NCBI RefSeq assembly: GCF_001812805.1
Contig: NZ_KV810495.1
Coordinates: forward strand, 1 to 40,603
Direction of reading: 5' to 3'
Length of the DNA stretch: 40,603 nucleotides
From: Corynebacterium sp. HMSC078H07
GTDB taxonomy: Bacteria > Actinomycetota > Actinomycetes > Mycobacteriales > Mycobacteriaceae
The position numbers and the translations under genes were made by a program. Positions 32,631 to 40,603 of the stretch are shown one piece after another. The stretch's first letter is position 1, and every line of letters starts with the position of its first letter. The notes under the pieces are model-generated. The model was not told the DNA's origin. It searched no databases and worked only from the letters and a program-made list of their open reading frames with translations.

Positions 32631-34928
32631 TTACTCCACGACGGAGTTGGCGCCCACCGCGTGGCCGAAGAGGTCCGGCAAGGTGGCCTCCCAGGCCCCA
32701 CGCAGCTCAGAGACAGCGATGGACTCGCCGCCGAGTTCCAGTTCACCGTTGTCGGTGGTCTGGCCAACGACGACGGCCGGAACACCGCACTCCTCGGCGC
32801 GCTGCAGCAGCGTGTCGACGCGATCAGCAGTCGTGGCCACCAGTACGCGGGAGGCGGACTCGGAGAAGGCCGCCACAAAGGAATCCTCATGCGCCTTCGA
32901 CAGGTCTAGGCTCAGGCCCACACCACTGCGCTTGGCCATCTCGAATGCGGTGACGGCAAGGCCACCCTCGGAGATGTCGTGAGCAGCAGTAATGCCCTCG
33001 TTACCCACGAAGAAGTCCGCGAGGCGCTTCTCGTTGGCCAGGTCTACCTGCGGCGGCAGGCCGTTGAGTCCGTCCTTCGACTGGTGGCCTTGCTCGTGCG
33101 CGTTCACCTGCTGCCAGATGGAGCCACCGAACTCATCCTTGGTCTCACCCAGCAGCACGAGAACCTCCGGCTCATCCACATGGCCGAGCTCGTTGCCGAT
33201 GGATTTATGGACGTCATCGATGACGCCGAGGACGCCCACGACGGGCGTCGGCAAGATCGGCTCCTCGCCAGTCTGGTTGTAGAAGGAGACGTTACCGCCG
33301 GAGACGGGGATGCCGAGCTCGACGGCGCCATCGGCAAGCCCATGCACGGACTCGCGGAACTGCCACATGACGTCCGGGTTCTCCGGGGAACCGTAGTTGA
33401 GGCAGTTGGTGATGGCCACGGGACGGGCACCGGTGACGGCCACGTTGCGGTAGGCCTCTGCCAGCGCCAAACGTGCGCCCATGTTCGGGTCCAACTTGGT
33501 GTAGCGACCAGAAGCGTCAGCAGAGACGGCCACGCCGCGGCCGGTCTCCTCGTCAATGCGCAGCACACCAGCGTTGGCGTGGTGAGACTGCACGGTGTTT
33601 CCGCGCACGTAGCGGTCGTACTGCTCAATGATGAAATCACGGGAGCACAGCGCCGGGGAAGCCACGAGCTTCTTCAGCGCTACGGTGAGGTCCTGCTTCT
33701 CGACGCCTTGGAACTCCTGCAGCGCATCCTGCCACTCCGGGCGGGCATACGGTCGGTCATAGACTGGGCCCTCATTAGCGATGGTGTGGGCAGGGGCATC
33801 CACCACTACCTCGCCCTGGTGGCGAATGATGAGATGGTCACCGGTGGTGACCTCACCGATTTCCGCGCAGGTGACATCCCAGTGCGCGCAGATTTCCTTG
33901 AACTTCTCCACGTTCTCCGGGGTCACCACGGCGCACATGCGCTCCTGGGACTCGGAAGCCAGGATTTCTGCAGCGGACATGTTCTCCGCACGCAGCGGAA
34001 CGTTGTCCAGGTTGATCTCCATGCCGCCGTCACCGGAGGCAGCCAACTCGGAGGTCGCGCAGGCCAGGCCCGCACCGCCCAAATCCTGGATACCGACGAC
34101 GATGCCGGACTTGTACAGGTCCAGGCAGCATTCGATGAGGACCTTCTCTGCAAACGGGTCGCCCACCTGAACCGCCGGCAGCTTGCGCTCCGCGCCGTCC
34201 TCGAAAGTGTCGGAGGCCAACACGGACACGCCACCGATGCCATCGAGGCCGGTGCGCGAGCCAAAGAGCATGACCTTGTTGCCAGTACCGGAAGCAAAAG
34301 CCAGCTTGAGGTCTTCGACCTTCAGCGTGCCCACACACAAAGCGTTCACCAGCGGGTTGCCGGCATAGGACTCATCAAAGACGGTTTCGCCACCAATGTT
34401 GGGCAGGCCCAAGCAGTTGCCGTAGTGCGAAATGCCATCAACCACGCCCGGCAGGACGCGCTTGGTATCCGGGGCATCGGCAGGACCAAAACGCAGCTGA
34501 TCCATTACGGCAATCGGGCGCGCGCCCATAGCCATGATGTCGCGGACGATACCACCCACGCCCGTCGCAGCACCCTGGTGCGGCTCCACATAAGACGGGT
34601 GGTTGTGGCTTTCCACACGGAAGGTCACCGCGTTGCCGTCCCCGATGTCTACCACGCCGGCGTTCTCACCAATACCAGCGAGAATCTTCGAGCCCATCTC
34701 TTCGGTCATGGTTTCGCCGAAGTAGCGCAGGTGCACCTTGGAAGATTTGTAGGAGCAGTGCTCCGACCACATCACGGAATACATGGTCAGCTCGGCATCG
34801 GTAGGGCGACGGCCCAGGATCTCGCGAATACGGGCGTACTCATCATCCTTAAGACCAAGTTCGCGGTAAGGCTGCTCCAGGTCCGACTGCTGCGTGGCCT
34901 GCTCGACGGTGTCGTTGTGTACGGTCAT
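32631..34928 (-). CDS. purL: Phosphoribosylformylglycinamidine synthase subunit PurL
   Basis: PurL is the synthetase subunit of the PurLQS complex, converting FGAR to FGAM with ATP and ammonia delivered by PurQ. The 765-residue length fits the small PurL class that needs PurS and PurQ. Motifs include [15 protein letters not shown] near residue 50 and [27 protein letters not shown]-complement AGGAGA precedes the ATG. It follows purQ by 28 nt on the same strand. Confidence 0.97.
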   Translation of the reverse strand: MTVHNDTVEQATQQSDLEQPYRELGLKDDEYARIREILGRRPTDAELTMYSVMWSEHCSYKSSKVHLRYFGETMTEEMGSKILAGIGENAGVVDIGDGNAVTFRVESHNHPSYVEPHQGAATGVGGIVRDIMAMGARPIAVMDQLRFGPADAPDTKRVLPGVVDGISHYGNCLGLPNIGGETVFDESYAGNPLVNALCVGTLKVEDLKLAFASGTGNKVMLFGSRTGLDGIGGVSVLASDTFEDGAERKLPAVQVGDPFAEKVLIECCLDLYKSGIVVGIQDLGGAGLACATSELAASGDGGMEINLDNVPLRAENMSAAEILASESQERMCAVVTPENVEKFKEICAHWDVTCAEIGEVTTGDHLIIRHQGEVVVDAPAHTIANEGPVYDRPYARPEWQDALQEFQGVEKQDLTVALKKLVASPALCSRDFIIEQYDRYVRGNTVQSHHANAGVLRIDEETGRGVAVSADASGRYTKLDPNMGARLALAEAYRNVAVTGARPVAITNCLNYGSPENPDVMWQFRESVHGLADGAVELGIPVSGGNVSFYNQTGEEPILPTPVVGVLGVIDDVHKSIGNELGHVDEPEVLVLLGETKDEFGGSIWQQVNAHEQGHQSKDGLNGLPPQVDLANEKRLADFFVGNEGITAAHDISEGGLAVTAFEMAKRSGVGLSLDLSKAHEDSFVAAFSESASRVLVATTADRVDTLLQRAEECGVPAVVVGQTTDNGELELGGESIAVSELRGAWEATLPDLFGHAVGANSVVE

Positions 34929-34956
34929 TGTTTCTCCTTATAACCGTCGGCGCGTG

Positions 34957-35619
34957 CTAAGCGACGACCTTGAGGGCGGACACAAACAAACCCAGACCGT
35001 CGGTAGACGGGCCGGTGAGAAGATCGATGGCATGCTCCGGGTGCGGCATGAGCCCCACCACGTTGCCGGCCTCGTTGGTGATACCAGCAATGTCATTGAT
35101 GGAGCCGTTGAAGTTATCGGTATAGCGGAAGACCACGCGGCCCTCGCCCTCTAAGCGCTCCACGGTTTCCGCATCCGCCTGGAAGCGGCCCTCGCCGTGC
35201 TTGGCAGGAACGAGAATGCGCTGGCCCTGCTCAAACTCGCTGGTCCACGCCGTCTCAGCGTTGGCAACCTCAAGGTAGGTATCCACGCAGTGGAAGTGCA
35301 GGCCCTGGTTGCGGGTTAGCGCACCGGGCAACAAGCCAGCCTCGGTGAGAATCTGGAAACCATTGCAGATGCCCAGCACCGGCATGCCCTTATTCGCAGC
35401 CTCGACAACCGCACGCATCACCGGAGCAAGCGCCGAAATAGCGCCGGAGCGCAGGTAGTCGCCGTAGGAAAAGCCGCCGGGAACCACGACGGCATCGACG
35501 CCACGCAGGTCCACGTCCGCATGCCACAAGGACACGACTTCGGCGCCGGCGGTGCGGGCGGCGCGGGCCGCGTCGACGTCGTCAAGCGTGCCCGGGAAGG
35601 TAATAACGCCGAACTTCAT
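34957..35619 (-). CDS. purQ: Phosphoribosylformylglycinamidine synthase subunit PurQ
   Basis: PurQ is the class I glutamine amidotransferase that feeds ammonia to PurL. The 220 residues include the nucleophile Cys85 in [11 protein letters not shown] and the His-Glu pair in [10 protein letters not shown]. Its ATG overlaps the purS stop by one base (TAATG), which indicates coupled translation. Confidence 0.97.
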   Translation of the reverse strand: MKFGVITFPGTLDDVDAARAARTAGAEVVSLWHADVDLRGVDAVVVPGGFSYGDYLRSGAISALAPVMRAVVEAANKGMPVLGICNGFQILTEAGLLPGALTRNQGLHFHCVDTYLEVANAETAWTSEFEQGQRILVPAKHGEGRFQADAETVERLEGEGRVVFRYTDNFNGSINDIAGITNEAGNVVGLMPHPEHAIDLLTGPSTDGLGLFVSALKVVA

Positions 35620-35849
35620 TACTGGATGACCTCGTAGTCCTCGATAACCGTGTTGGCCAGCAGGGTGGAAGCAACCTTCTCCAGCTCCTCAGCGCTCACG
35701 GAATCATCGACCTCGATTTCGAAACGCTTGCCCTGGCGCACGTCGCTGACACCAGCAACCCCGAGGCGCCCCAGCGCGCGGACGACGGCCTGACCTTGCG
35801 GGTCCAAAATCTCGGCCTTGGGCATGACATTGACAACTACACGAGCCAT
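35619..35849 (-). CDS. purS: Phosphoribosylformylglycinamidine synthase subunit PurS
   Basis: PurS is the small bridging subunit of the PurLQS complex. The 76 residues match the family in length and in [18 protein letters not shown] near the N-terminus and [27 protein letters not shown] at the end (two segments). It is the first gene of purS-purQ-purL. The Shine-Dalgarno sequence is poor and the leader is A/T-rich. Confidence 0.95.
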   Translation of the reverse strand: MARVVVNVMPKAEILDPQGQAVVRALGRLGVAGVSDVRQGKRFEIEVDDSVSAEELEKVASTLLANTVIEDYEVIQ

Positions 35850-36068
35850 GAAAATTTTGCCTTACTGTGCGTGAGTATGGGTGCCCCGTCAGTCTATCGC
35901 GCAACCGGGGAGGTTTGGCGAATCCTCAGGGGGTGAACAACCCCTAAACGAGTGAAGAATTCTTGGACAATCTCTCTTTAACCCCCAGCTCTCCGGTATC
36001 GCACTACGCCACCAGCGAGTAGAACAAGATTCACTGTCACTCATCTCCCCGATTCAAGGACTCTTCTC
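35850..36068. promoter_or_regulatory. Divergent promoter region of purS and the nuclease gene
   Basis: No gene was seen. CATACT (minus strand, about 35880-35875) is a weak -10 candidate for purS. AGGGGGT (35928-35934) and ACCCCT (35940-35945) are inverted G-tract motifs that could bind RamA-like regulators or form a small hairpin. No purine-specific riboswitch or operator was recognised. Confidence 0.35.
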
Positions 36069-39000
36069 ATGCGTCTCAAGCGTATTGGCTCGCTCGCCAT
36101 CGCCGCGCTGGTTTCCACCTGCGTGGTTGTTCCTCAGGCCACTGCCGCGGTGGACGGTTCCACCGCCGTCATTTCTGAGGTGTATGGCGGCGGCGGTAAC
36201 AAGAACGCCCCGTTTACCCACGACTTCATTGAGCTCTACAACCCGACGGATACCGCCATTGATGTCTCCGGCTGGTCCGTGGAGTACTTCTCTTCCAAGG
36301 GCAACTCCGGCGGAAAGACCACGCTTAACGGTTCCATCCCGGCCGGCGGCTACTACCTCATCCAGGAAGGTGGCGGCGGCGAGGGAGCTCCGCTGCCCAC
36401 TCCGGATGCCGAGGGCGGTCTCAGTATGTCCGGCTCCAAGGGCTCGGTGAAGCTTTACGACGCCTCCGGGTCCGAGGTTGACGTGGTGGGGTACGGGGCG
36501 GCGTCGATAAGCGAAGGCTCCCCCGCCAAAGCCCTGAGCAGCACCACCTCCGCACAGCGTAACGACGCCGGTACCGACACCGACGACAACGCGGCCGACC
36601 TCGCCACCGCCGCCCCAACACCGAAATCCGGCGGCGGCGCAACCGCGCCGGAACCGGACCCCACCCCGGCCGAGCCGGGCTCCACCGTCACCATCCCGGA
36701 CATCCAGGGCACCGGCGCAGAGTCCCCGCTCAAGGGCCAGACCGTCACCACCCAGGGCGTTGTCACCGCCGTGTGGCAGGGTGAGAAGTCCCTCAACGGT
36801 TTCACCATCCAGACCCCGGGCACGGGTGCGACCGCCCCGACCGAGGCCTCCGAGGCTGTCTTCGTCTACACCGGCGGCACTGGCTTCTACCCGTCCATCG
36901 GCGAGTCCGTCGAGGTCACCGGCAGCGTTGATGAGTACTACGGCCAGACCCAAATCGCCCTGACCCAGGGCTCTGTGCTTACCGACGCCCTCCCCGCCGT
37001 CACCCCACTATCCCTCGACGCCCTTCCGGAGGGTGACGAGGCCCGTGAGAAGCTCGAATCCATGCTGCTCAAGCCCGGCGTGCACACAGTGACTGACAAC
37101 TACGGCCTTAACCGCTACGGCGAGCTGGGTCTAGCCCCGGGCACGGAAGCGCTGCGCCAACCGACAGACAAGTTCGCCCCAGGCAGCACGGAAATGCATG
37201 CTCTGGAAGAGTCCAACGCGGCGAAGTACGTCATCCTCGATGACGGCTCTACCCGTGACTTCACCCGTGATGGTGCCTCGACGAAGCTGCCGTACATCAT
37301 GCAGAACGGCTCGGATGTGAAGACCATCCGCACCACCAACCAGGTGGAGTTTGCGGACTCCGGCGTCATCTTGGGCTACGGCCACAACCAGTGGCGCTTC
37401 CAGCCCACCTCGATGATTACCGGCGACTCTGCCACCGCAGACCTGCCGATTACGTGGGACCCGGCTCGTCCGGAGGCCCCACAGGTGGAAGGCGATTACA
37501 CCGTGGCGGCGTTCAACGTGCTCAACTTCTTCATCAACTTGGGTGAGGACAACGGCGCGAAGGCGTACAAGGACCGTTTCGGTAACGGCGTGGGTTCTGA
37601 TAGCGGCACCTTCCGCGGCGCGTGGTCGAAGTCTGCGTTCAATGACCAGAAGGGCAAGATCCTCACCGCGCTGGAGGGCCTCGACGCCGATGTCATTGGA
37701 CTGTCTGAGATCGAAAACGCCGCGAACACCGTGGGTGGCTCCTACGATGACGCCGTGAAGTACCTCGTGGGTGAGCTCAATACCCGCGCGGGTTCTGAGA
37801 AGTGGGATTACGTTAAGGCCCCGGCGAACGCGTCAGCAGATACGGACGTCATTCGTACCGCGATCATCTACAAGAAGGATCGCGTCGAGCCGGTTGGTGA
37901 GGCTACCCTCCTTGAGGACGAGCGTTTCAAGGGTACCGCCCGCACTCCGCTCGCTGCGGAGTTCAAGCCGGTTGCTGAAAAGGCTGATAAGTGCGCTCCT
38001 GAGGTCCCTGATTCCTTCGTGGTGGTAACCAACCATTTCAAGTCCAAGGGCTCCGTGGCTAACGGTGATAAGGACACCGGCGACGGCCAGGGCAATAACC
38101 CGAACGTGCGCAATGCTCACGCTCAGGCAGTCCTGGATGGTTTGTCCAAGCAGCCGCAGTGGCAGGAAAAGGCCACCTTCGTCATGGGTGACCTGAACTC
38201 CTACTCCAAGGAAGACGCCATCTCCATCTTCCGCAACGCCGGCTACACCATCCCAGTTGAGGAACTCAACCCCGAGTCCGAGTGGCAGGCAGTGGCCTCT
38301 TACCAGTTCTCCGGCCGCATTGGTTCCCTGGACCACATCCTCGCCAACGAGCACGTCGACGCCAAGGCCGCACAGACCTGGAACATCAACTCCGATGAGC
38401 CGATTGCCATGGAGTACTCCCGCCGCAACTACACCGGCGGCGACGTCTTTGAGGCCGACAACCCCTACCGCTCCTCCGACCACGACCCAGTCAAGGTGGG
38501 CTTCAACCTCGGCACCGTCGAGCGCTCCACTGACGATCTCAAGGACTGCGACCCGTCCGAGGATCCAACGCCGTCTGACGACGCCCGCAGCATCAACTCC
38601 GTCACCATCAACGACGAAGGCCACCTCATCATCACCTACACCGACGGCACCACCGAGGATGCTGGCAAGGTCGTCGGCTCCGATGGCAAGGACGGGCAAG
38701 ACGGTGACGACGGTAAAGACGGCGGCAAGGGAGATAAGGGCGAACCCGGCCAGGACGGCAAGGACGGTAAGGATGGCGAAGACGGCCGTGGCATCAAGTC
38801 CGTGACCACCAACGACAAGGGCGAAGTCGTCGTTACTTACACCGACGGCACCTCTGAAATCCTCGGCACCCTCGCTGGCTCGAAGGGCGACCAGGGCACT
38901 CCGGGCCGCGATGGCTTCGATGGCGCACCAGGCCGCGACGGCACCGATGGCGCAAACGGTAAAGACGGCAAGGACGGCAAAGACGGACGCGGAATTAAGT

Positions 39001-39353
39001 CCGTGACCACGGATGCCGACGGTAACCTCGTTATCGCCTACACCGACGGCACCTCAGAAACCGTCAAGTCCGGCGACAAGCCAGCCGCCCCAGCAGATGG
39101 TTCCTCTGTGAGCGAGCGCTGCTTGCCGACGGTCCTCGGCCTCACCATCCCAGCAGCCCTCGCCATTCCGCTGGCTTTCCTCGGCGGCTTCGGCGCAAAG
39201 CTCAACATCCCGGGCCTTGAGCCAGTGAAGAAGCAGATTGAGTCGCTCACTCGTAATTTCCCGCGTGAGGCTCAGTACGCCGCTGGTGGCATTGGTCTGC
39301 TGGCTGCACTTGGCATCATCGCTGCTGCCTGCGCACCGACCGACTCTGAATAA
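36069..39353 (+). CDS. ExeM/NucH-type extracellular endonuclease with collagen-like repeats
   Basis: This 1094-residue surface or secreted nuclease has several regions. A signal peptide (1-27, MRLKRIGSLAIAALVSTCVV) is followed by a lamin-tail domain (about 29-140, ISEVYGGGGNKNAPFTHDFIELYN) and an OB-like region (about 210-300). The endonuclease/exonuclease/phosphatase domain (about 475-815) has DYTVAAFNVLNFF, FVMGDLNSYS, SLDHILAN and SSDHDPVKVGF. Three SVT...YTDGT repeats start at about 841, 908 and 975. They alternate with two Gly-X-Y collagen-like tracts (about 870-907 and 937-974). Two C-terminal hydrophobic segments (1021-1042 and 1071-1090) probably anchor it. No LPXTG motif was seen. 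It likely degrades extracellular DNA for phosphate or nucleosides. Confidence 0.9.
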   Translation: MRLKRIGSLAIAALVSTCVVVPQATAAVDGSTAVISEVYGGGGNKNAPFTHDFIELYNPTDTAIDVSGWSVEYFSSKGNSGGKTTLNGSIPAGGYYLIQEGGGGEGAPLPTPDAEGGLSMSGSKGSVKLYDASGSEVDVVGYGAASISEGSPAKALSSTTSAQRNDAGTDTDDNAADLATAAPTPKSGGGATAPEPDPTPAEPGSTVTIPDIQGTGAESPLKGQTVTTQGVVTAVWQGEKSLNGFTIQTPGTGATAPTEASEAVFVYTGGTGFYPSIGESVEVTGSVDEYYGQTQIALTQGSVLTDALPAVTPLSLDALPEGDEAREKLESMLLKPGVHTVTDNYGLNRYGELGLAPGTEALRQPTDKFAPGSTEMHALEESNAAKYVILDDGSTRDFTRDGASTKLPYIMQNGSDVKTIRTTNQVEFADSGVILGYGHNQWRFQPTSMITGDSATADLPITWDPARPEAPQVEGDYTVAAFNVLNFFINLGEDNGAKAYKDRFGNGVGSDSGTFRGAWSKSAFNDQKGKILTALEGLDADVIGLSEIENAANTVGGSYDDAVKYLVGELNTRAGSEKWDYVKAPANASADTDVIRTAIIYKKDRVEPVGEATLLEDERFKGTARTPLAAEFKPVAEKADKCAPEVPDSFVVVTNHFKSKGSVANGDKDTGDGQGNNPNVRNAHAQAVLDGLSKQPQWQEKATFVMGDLNSYSKEDAISIFRNAGYTIPVEELNPESEWQAVASYQFSGRIGSLDHILANEHVDAKAAQTWNINSDEPIAMEYSRRNYTGGDVFEADNPYRSSDHDPVKVGFNLGTVERSTDDLKDCDPSEDPTPSDDARSINSVTINDEGHLIITYTDGTTEDAGKVVGSDGKDGQDGDDGKDGGKGDKGEPGQDGKDGKDGEDGRGIKSVTTNDKGEVVVTYTDGTSEILGTLAGSKGDQGTPGRDGFDGAPGRDGTDGANGKDGKDGKDGRGIKSVTTDADGNLVIAYTDGTSETVKSGDKPAAPADGSSVSERCLPTVLGLTIPAALAIPLAFLGGFGAKLNIPGLEPVKKQIESLTRNFPREAQYAAGGIGLLAALGIIAAACAPTDSE

Positions 39354-39384
39354 AGCGCCCGACCCAGCCTTTTCTTACGCCTAA

Positions 39385-39941
39385 GCTGGGGTTCCATTCG
39401 TTGTCGATGTGGGCGTCGTATGTGGCTGGTCGCCCGTCTGGGTGGCCGCCCACTTCTTTCCGGGGCCCACCATCAGCAAGCGTTACACCACACTAAGGGT
39501 CGCAAACGATCATGACTGGGGAGTTGTAAAGTTCGCAAAGCCGATTTCTTCCAGCTGGTTTGGAATTAAACCGAGCGATGCTTCTTCCGCTTTCTCCGGG
39601 CAAAAGCAACTGTCACCAGATTTCCAGGAGAGAAAGGTACGAGCCTGATTCGCGACTACGGGCAACTGTGGACAATGAGCGGAATTCTTCAGCCAGGAAC
39701 CCAAACTCGACTCTGATATAACTTAGACACCACGGGCGGACAAAGCGGTTCGCCGGTCTATACAACAGACAACGTTGCCATTGGCATTCACACGCATGGC
39801 ATCAGTCAGCTAGACTTCCCTGAAAACAGTGCCCTACGTATCAGCCCAAGCATGCTAAATACCTTCAATGACATTAAGGAGAGCCAAAACAATGCAACCA
39901 CCGATCCCGGTTCCAACTCAGGTTCAAGCTCTAATCAATAA
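39385..39941 (+). pseudogene. Remnant of a V8/trypsin-like serine protease gene
   Basis: Two frames together encode the C-terminal part of a secreted serine protease. Frame one (39385-39600) gives RVANDHDWGVVKFAKP, which fits the catalytic Asp strand. After a frame change near 39600 the other frame gives ATVTRFPGEKG, then a TGA at 39714-39716, then the catalytic-serine motif DTTGGQSGSPVY, IGIHTHG and a Ser/Asn/Gly-rich tail ending at TAA 39939-39941. The signal peptide and catalytic His part are missing, because the intact nuclease gene ends at 39353. The remnant therefore has at least three lesions: 5' truncation, frameshift and nonsense codon. Base composition is lower in GC than the neighbouring genes. 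Confidence 0.8.
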
Positions 39942-40308
39942 CCCCAGTAATCTTCTCGGACTCATTGGTACCATTCTGGGCATTATTTCCCTAGTTGTTG
40001 GAATCAGTGTAGGCCAAGGTCTCCCCGACGATGAGCAGCCCAAGCCCAATGCAGGAGAATCAACGATTCAAGTTGTAACCTCCAGTGGTAACCCGGCAGG
40101 CGAATGTAAGCTTATTGGTCTTTCGCAGGAAAAGGTACACACGACTAATGCCAATGGCGTGTACTTCTACGCGTTGGAACCTGGTTCACATACCATCAAC
40201 GCATCTTGTTCGGGGCTTTCCAGCCTTTCCTCCGCGCGAGTGCTCGAGGGTAGTCAGGAAGTAACTGTCAATGACGAGCCGGTAATGGTAAAGATTGTTG
40301 TTAAGTAG
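39892..40308 (+). CDS. Small membrane-anchored protein with Ig-like/carboxypeptidase-regulatory-like domain
   Basis: The 138-residue protein has one N-terminal transmembrane segment (about 21-41, LLGLIGTILGIISLVVGISV) and an extracellular beta domain (about 57-138) with a cysteine pair, Cys72 and Cys106. NANGVYFYALEPGSHTI resembles PEGA, SpaA or carboxypeptidase-regulatory-like beta-sandwich domains. The function is unknown. The ATG at 39892 is chosen because AGGAGA lies 9 nt before it; the upstream in-frame start at 39868 has no ribosome binding site. It begins inside the 3' end of the protease remnant (50-bp overlap), so it probably was the downstream partner of that protease. It ends before a clear terminator. 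Confidence 0.75.
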   Translation: MQPPIPVPTQVQALINNPSNLLGLIGTILGIISLVVGISVGQGLPDDEQPKPNAGESTIQVVTSSGNPAGECKLIGLSQEKVHTTNANGVYFYALEPGSHTINASCSGLSSLSSARVLEGSQEVTVNDEPVMVKIVVK

Positions 40309-40351
40309 ATTGGCCCTAACTTCCTTGGTTCTAAAGAGCTAAGAGAAACAC

Positions 40352-40390
40352 GCGGGTGTCCCAGGGAGAACTCCTGGGGCACCCGCTTTT
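40352..40390 (+). terminator. Terminator of the small membrane protein gene
   Basis: The left arm from 40352 (GCGGGTGTCCCAGG) pairs with the right arm ending at 40386 (CCTGGGGCACCCGC) with one wobble, followed by TTTT. Confidence 0.85.
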
Positions 40391-40603
40391 CAATGAACCA
40401 CGCCTAATTGGAGAGGGAACCGTACCTTCGTACGCGCCCGTATGAGAAGCTGGCGCATTTAATGACCTCAGCAAAACAGCATTTTCAAGCAAATGAACGC
40501 TTTTAAACCTCTGCCCCAAGAGCACCAAACGCTTATCTGCATGTGTTTGCGCGGGCAGTTGGCTGTTAATGTTGCGCAGGGGTATCTAGTAACACCGTGG
40601 TGA
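40391..40603. other. Right-edge stretch without recognised gene
   Basis: No ORF with a recognisable family or start signal was found on either strand. The 65-codon minus-strand frame here runs through the terminator and looks like noise. A gene may begin beyond the window. Confidence 0.4.

Noticed and set aside
32979..34943. 654-codon plus-strand ORF opposite purL
   Set aside because: It is a long open frame only because of codon bias in purL. No family motifs and no start signals are seen.
1..40603. CRISPR arrays, insertion sequences, prophage or transposase genes
   Set aside because: No regularly spaced repeats, transposase motifs or phage structural genes were seen. The remnants found are single-gene decay.

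Overview
The window looks like a chromosomal segment of a Corynebacterium. The evidence is high-GC coding sequence, a mycothiol synthase (mshD), a RamA-type LuxR/GAF regulator, a DUF3073 gene, and a gene order that follows the C. glutamicum region ramA-cysK-cysE ... cat-dus-phoU-pstBACS-mshD ... pabC-ygfZ ... purM-purF ... purL-purQ-purS-nuclease. Part of the same order (SCP-like gene, purF, purM, DUF3073, class IV aminotransferase, nitrobindin-like protein, mshD, pst/phoU) is also known from mycobacteria. The synteny comes from memory and was not computed here.

Layout. Positions 1-273 appear to be the promoter and leader of an rRNA operon that reads leftwards out of the window. Next come murA and ramA (minus strand), then cysK and cysE (plus strand, cysteine biosynthesis) and a small GNAT gene. 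At 4.6-5.9 kb there is a minus-strand tRNA cluster (Phe, Asp, Asp, Glu, Lys) with a CsoR-family repressor gene among them. A CoA-transferase gene (cat) and dusB are divergent. phoU faces the pstS-pstC-pstA-pstB phosphate-uptake operon, which has an 11-nt direct-repeat PHO box upstream. mshD, an LmeA-like gene, a lipid kinase gene, a nitrobindin-like gene, pabC, ygfZ and a DUF3073 gene follow.

Purine genes lie in two blocks: SCP-like-purF-purM (20.2-23.2 kb) and purS-purQ-purL (32.6-35.8 kb). Between them is a lipid-catabolism island. It holds a double-hotdog thioesterase, a MaoC hydratase plus two-domain FabG pair (htdX-fabG4 type), and a divergent thiolase plus acyl-CoA oxidase pair. The divergent promoter of the last two pairs contains three overlapping or adjacent perfect inverted repeats. 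The island continues with a DUF6891-like gene, a hemolysin III/PAQR gene, and a DUF3800 gene broken by one in-frame amber codon next to a possible three-way-junction RNA/DNA element.

The right end carries a 1094-residue secreted ExeM/NucH-type nuclease with collagen-like Gly-X-Y segments. It is followed by the decayed 3' part of a V8/trypsin-like serine protease gene (5' end missing, frameshift and stop codon). An intact small membrane-anchored protein gene begins inside that remnant.

The most interesting non-coding signals are three RamA-type motifs spaced exactly 41 nt apart upstream of ramA, the stacked palindromes at 26558-26625, the PHO box at 13991-14008, the structured element at 31755-31811, and a 78-bp tRNA-Asp duplication. 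No CRISPR array, intact insertion sequence or prophage was seen.
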